Source of the DNA: Immersiella caudata
Lineage: Eukaryota > Ascomycota > Sordariomycetes > Sordariales > Lasiosphaeriaceae
Length of the DNA stretch: 64,000 bases
NCBI GenBank assembly: GCA_030512335.1
Contig: JAULSU010000004.1
Location: 124,001 to 188,000 of the forward strand
Direction: 5' to 3'
Every line of letters begins with the position of its first letter. The stretch's first letter is position 1. Position numbers and translations under genes: made by a program. Under the pieces are notes generated by a model. That model was given only the letters and a program-made list of their open reading frames with translations, was not told where the DNA came from and did not search any database. Positions 62,027 to 64,000 of this stretch are shown in pieces.

Positions 62027-62821
62027 ATGAACGACGAGGACATCTCCCACCGAGCTCAGGCTCGCAATGCATCGCCGTTCTCGAGCGAGATGAGGTCACC
62101 TCCGGATAGTTACACAAATCATCTACGCCAAAGCTCCCGCACATCTTTTGACAACCCTTACTCACCGCCGTCCCCGATGACGCCCCGGCCTCGGCCACGC
62201 TCAGCCATCTACGAAAACCACCGCAGCCATCACCTCCAGTCCCCCACTCGGGTATCCTTTGACAGATGGAGCTACGACAGAGAGAGAATGATGCCATACC
62301 AGAAGGAGAATTTCCCCTCGCCACGAACAAAATCAGCAATGCCACACCTCTCTCCGCCACCCCAACTGCATCGACGCGCTGTATCAACTGGGGATCTCCC
62401 CGGATCGTCATTATCTCCCCCGCAGCCCTTAACCAGCCGGCCTGGTACCGCGACGCCGTACTCACGTACTTCGTCACCCGGCGCCTCATTAAGAAACTAT
62501 GAACCAAACAGGGACTCGATTTTGAGCACCTGCAATGTGGAATTCGACCTCGTGGATCCGTCCTCACCTGGAAAAGGCACAACGCGACTTTCTCTGGTCG
62601 ATGTGGAGCACGACCACGGCCAAAATAGTACTCATCATGATCGGGAACGCGCGCTGGAAAGAAAAGAGGACGGAAACATGCCTGGGGCGGGGTGTTGTGG
62701 GTGCTGCGAGCTGGGGGCGGCAAAACTAGTGGGCGGGAAGTTGGTGGCTTGGATAACAGGCACGATGCTCCCGATTGCGTTTGGATTTACGAGGGAGTTT
62801 TTGGGTAATTGTTTTAGATAA
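62027..62821 (+). CDS. Hypothetical Ser/Pro-rich protein with C-terminal Cys/hydrophobic motif
   Basis: A single-exon frame of 264 residues from ATG 62027 (MNDEDISHRAQARNASPF). Residues 1-~180 are Ser/Pro/Arg-rich and likely disordered (PYSPPSPMTPRPRPRS; SSPGASLRNYEPN), then a short acidic conserved-looking part (CNVEFDLVDPSSPG). The C-terminus has CCGCCELG followed by a hydrophobic segment (VAWITGTMLPIAFGF) and REFLGNCFR. The Cys cluster beside a hydrophobic stretch could be a palmitoylated membrane anchor. The frame is open upstream of 62027 without an ATG. I recognise no family; coding status is based on length and the orderly C-terminus. Confidence 0.5.
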   Translation: MNDEDISHRAQARNASPFSSEMRSPPDSYTNHLRQSSRTSFDNPYSPPSPMTPRPRPRSAIYENHRSHHLQSPTRVSFDRWSYDRERMMPYQKENFPSPRTKSAMPHLSPPPQLHRRAVSTGDLPGSSLSPPQPLTSRPGTATPYSRTSSPGASLRNYEPNRDSILSTCNVEFDLVDPSSPGKGTTRLSLVDVEHDHGQNSTHHDRERALERKEDGNMPGAGCCGCCELGAAKLVGGKLVAWITGTMLPIAFGFTREFLGNCFR

Positions 62822-62896
62822 TAACGGGCTGTGTAATAAACCCCATCTCTTCACTGCAAGTGCAAAAGGTGCCAATGTCTCAAGTCCTGTGCTGCG

Positions 62897-63143
62897 CTAA
62901 CAGTCCAGCGGCGTGCACCAATCCTGCCACCGGCAATCCGGACACTCGTACTTCTGGTGTCCACCCTGCGGATCTCTGGCGGTGACTTGAAGGGCTTTGT
63001 TAGTGTTAGCAGAACGGCCCAGTCCATCGGGTACTGAAGTGGGACAAAGCGACGGCGAACTTACGAGGGGGGAAAACCGAAGTGGCCGGAATAGCGGCCA
63101 CGAAGGCAGCAAAGCTAGCCGCGATAGCAATGGAGAATCGCAT
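62897..63143 (-). CDS. 58-residue secreted peptide with Cys cluster
   Basis: Two exons (63143-63065 and 62994-62897); the 70-bp intron has a GTAAGT donor, CTAAC branch and AAG acceptor. A signal peptide (MRFSIAIAASFAAFVAA) leads to a short linker and then YECPDCRWQDWCTPLDC, four Cys in 17 residues, ending at TAG. Splicing is required: the first exon alone has a short unrelated extension. Such peptides are typical secreted fungal Cys-rich peptides (effector or antimicrobial class). Not found as one open frame, so easily missed. Confidence 0.6.
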
Positions 63144-64000
63144 GTTGAGCTTGAATCCGAGGGTGAGGTGATAATGTGCAGATGAAGGTTTGACGATTCT
63201 GGACTTGGGGAACGGGCTGGTTCGACGGTGACTGACTTTTGGGTCGTGGCACCTCCTGGTCGGAAAGCCGGAGCAGTCGATGCCTTTTATGTTGTGATCC
63301 AGGTGCCCGAGGCCCAGTAATGTACCAATCCCAAGATGTTGTCGATCCCCTGCCAAATCAGCACAGTACAGCACGGTAGAGGCCCTCGGGTCAACCACCA
63401 TTCCTCCTGATTGAACTACGCCGCCAACCTACATGGCCTGAGCAGAAAAGGCCTCGTCCCTCCGCAAAGTCTGATTGGTGCGGGATACGCATATGAATGC
63501 TCTGTGCCACCAACATGTTGTCAGTGCCAGGAAGGTGGTATGTGCAACCTCGGAGAGACCCGAATCGAGCTGCTTCCCGAGACTAGCTCCCGGACTTCCA
63601 GCAAATCAGGTTTGAAATGGACGGCACCCACTAGGTGTAGAGCTTTGAACTCAGCTGCTACCGTTCGGCGGCACCGACAACGCGTCAGTTCTAGGACTCT
63701 AGTGCGTTCCCTACAGTGTGGAGGAAACAAAGATGACGACAAACGGTAGCCACCTTGTCTAGGGATGGCGGCGGGCCAATGGGGGGTTGCCCTGCTGGTT
63801 GCCCAAAGTAAGGCAGCTGGCTGAAGATGACCGGCAGGTAATCAAACACCTCTCCTTATTGGTAGAGTCAAAGGGTGCCTCGTAACCGTCGTTTCCACTG
63901 ATCTATGGTCTTCTCTGATGAAAAGGGGCATCCGACACAGTGCAACGGCTTCCCGTCCGTGCAACGGCTTCCCATCCGCATCCGCGGCCGGCACGGCAAT
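63144..64000. other. Intergenic to window end, tandem repeat near edge
   Basis: About 860 bases with no supported gene. A 19-bp tandem duplication lies at 63940-63977. Confidence 0.4.
63940..63977. repeat. 19-bp tandem duplication
   Basis: GTGCAACGGCTTCCCGTCC at 63940-63958 is followed by a copy with one G-to-A change at 63959-63977. It may continue beyond the window in another form. Confidence 0.85.

Noticed and set aside
1..64000. tRNA and rRNA genes
   Set aside because: I scanned for B-box-like GGTTCGANTCC and cloverleaf context and saw none convincing; a GATTCGAACCC at ~194 lies inside an open frame without an A box.

Overview
The window is nuclear DNA from a filamentous ascomycete (Pezizomycotina, most likely a Sordariomycete). 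Genes carry short introns of about 45-145 bp with GTRNGT donors and CTAAC/CTGAC branch sites. The gene families are typical of these fungi: HET-domain proteins, fungal NLRs, CFEM, Hce2, DUF3176, DUF3632 and GH62. Many loci are decayed, so this looks like an accessory, fast-evolving stretch with a few housekeeping genes in it.

Layout. 0-11 kb: metabolism and transport (NmrA-like reductase, RNA polymerase I subunit RPA43, a seven-exon amino-acid/GABA-type permease, a FAT1-like very-long-chain acyl-CoA synthetase). 10.5-15.2 kb: a broken DHA2-type MFS transporter joined to an unusual protease-fold-like reading frame, then a multiply broken membrane-protein gene. 15.9-29.3 kb: the first immunity/allorecognition block, with a non-canonical HET protein, a GH62 arabinofuranosidase, a choline/ethanolamine-kinase-like protein, a HET pseudogene carrying six in-frame stops, a frameshifted gene of an unknown family, and a HET/NB-ARC/TPR receptor whose TPR units are near-identical. 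30.8-35.9 kb: a dead Tc1/mariner transposase and a NACHT/ankyrin NLR interrupted by one TAG codon. 37-45.3 kb: FtsJ-type methyltransferase, DUF3176 membrane protein, AtaL-like protein with a Gly/Pro insertion, a 5'-truncated membrane-protein relic and a protein with a possible myristoylation signal. 45.9-49.3 kb: a DUF3632 protein with a hexapeptide repeat tail, convergent with a canonical HET protein. 50.3-57.9 kb: a minus-strand series of Hce2 effector-like protein, dynamin/Mx-like GTPase, OTT_1508-like deaminase, CFEM membrane protein and a small Cys-rich secreted protein. 59-64 kb: a dead Fot1/pogo transposase, a Ser/Pro-rich protein and a 58-residue secreted peptide.

Two themes connect the window. 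First, genes of types used by fungi for non-self recognition and cell death or defence (four HET loci, two NLRs, a dynamin-like GTPase and a putative nucleic-acid deaminase) lie within about 40 kb. Second, several repeat-like or multigene-family loci are inactivated by stop codons that fit C-to-T (or G-to-A) changes, two at conserved HET-motif tryptophans, while the frame stays otherwise open. This is the pattern expected from repeat-induced point mutation (RIP). Single-copy genes alongside are intact and use TAG as their normal stop, so the code is not reassigned.

Exon boundaries were placed by eye from splice signals and reading-frame continuity; those described as unresolved should be treated as approximate.
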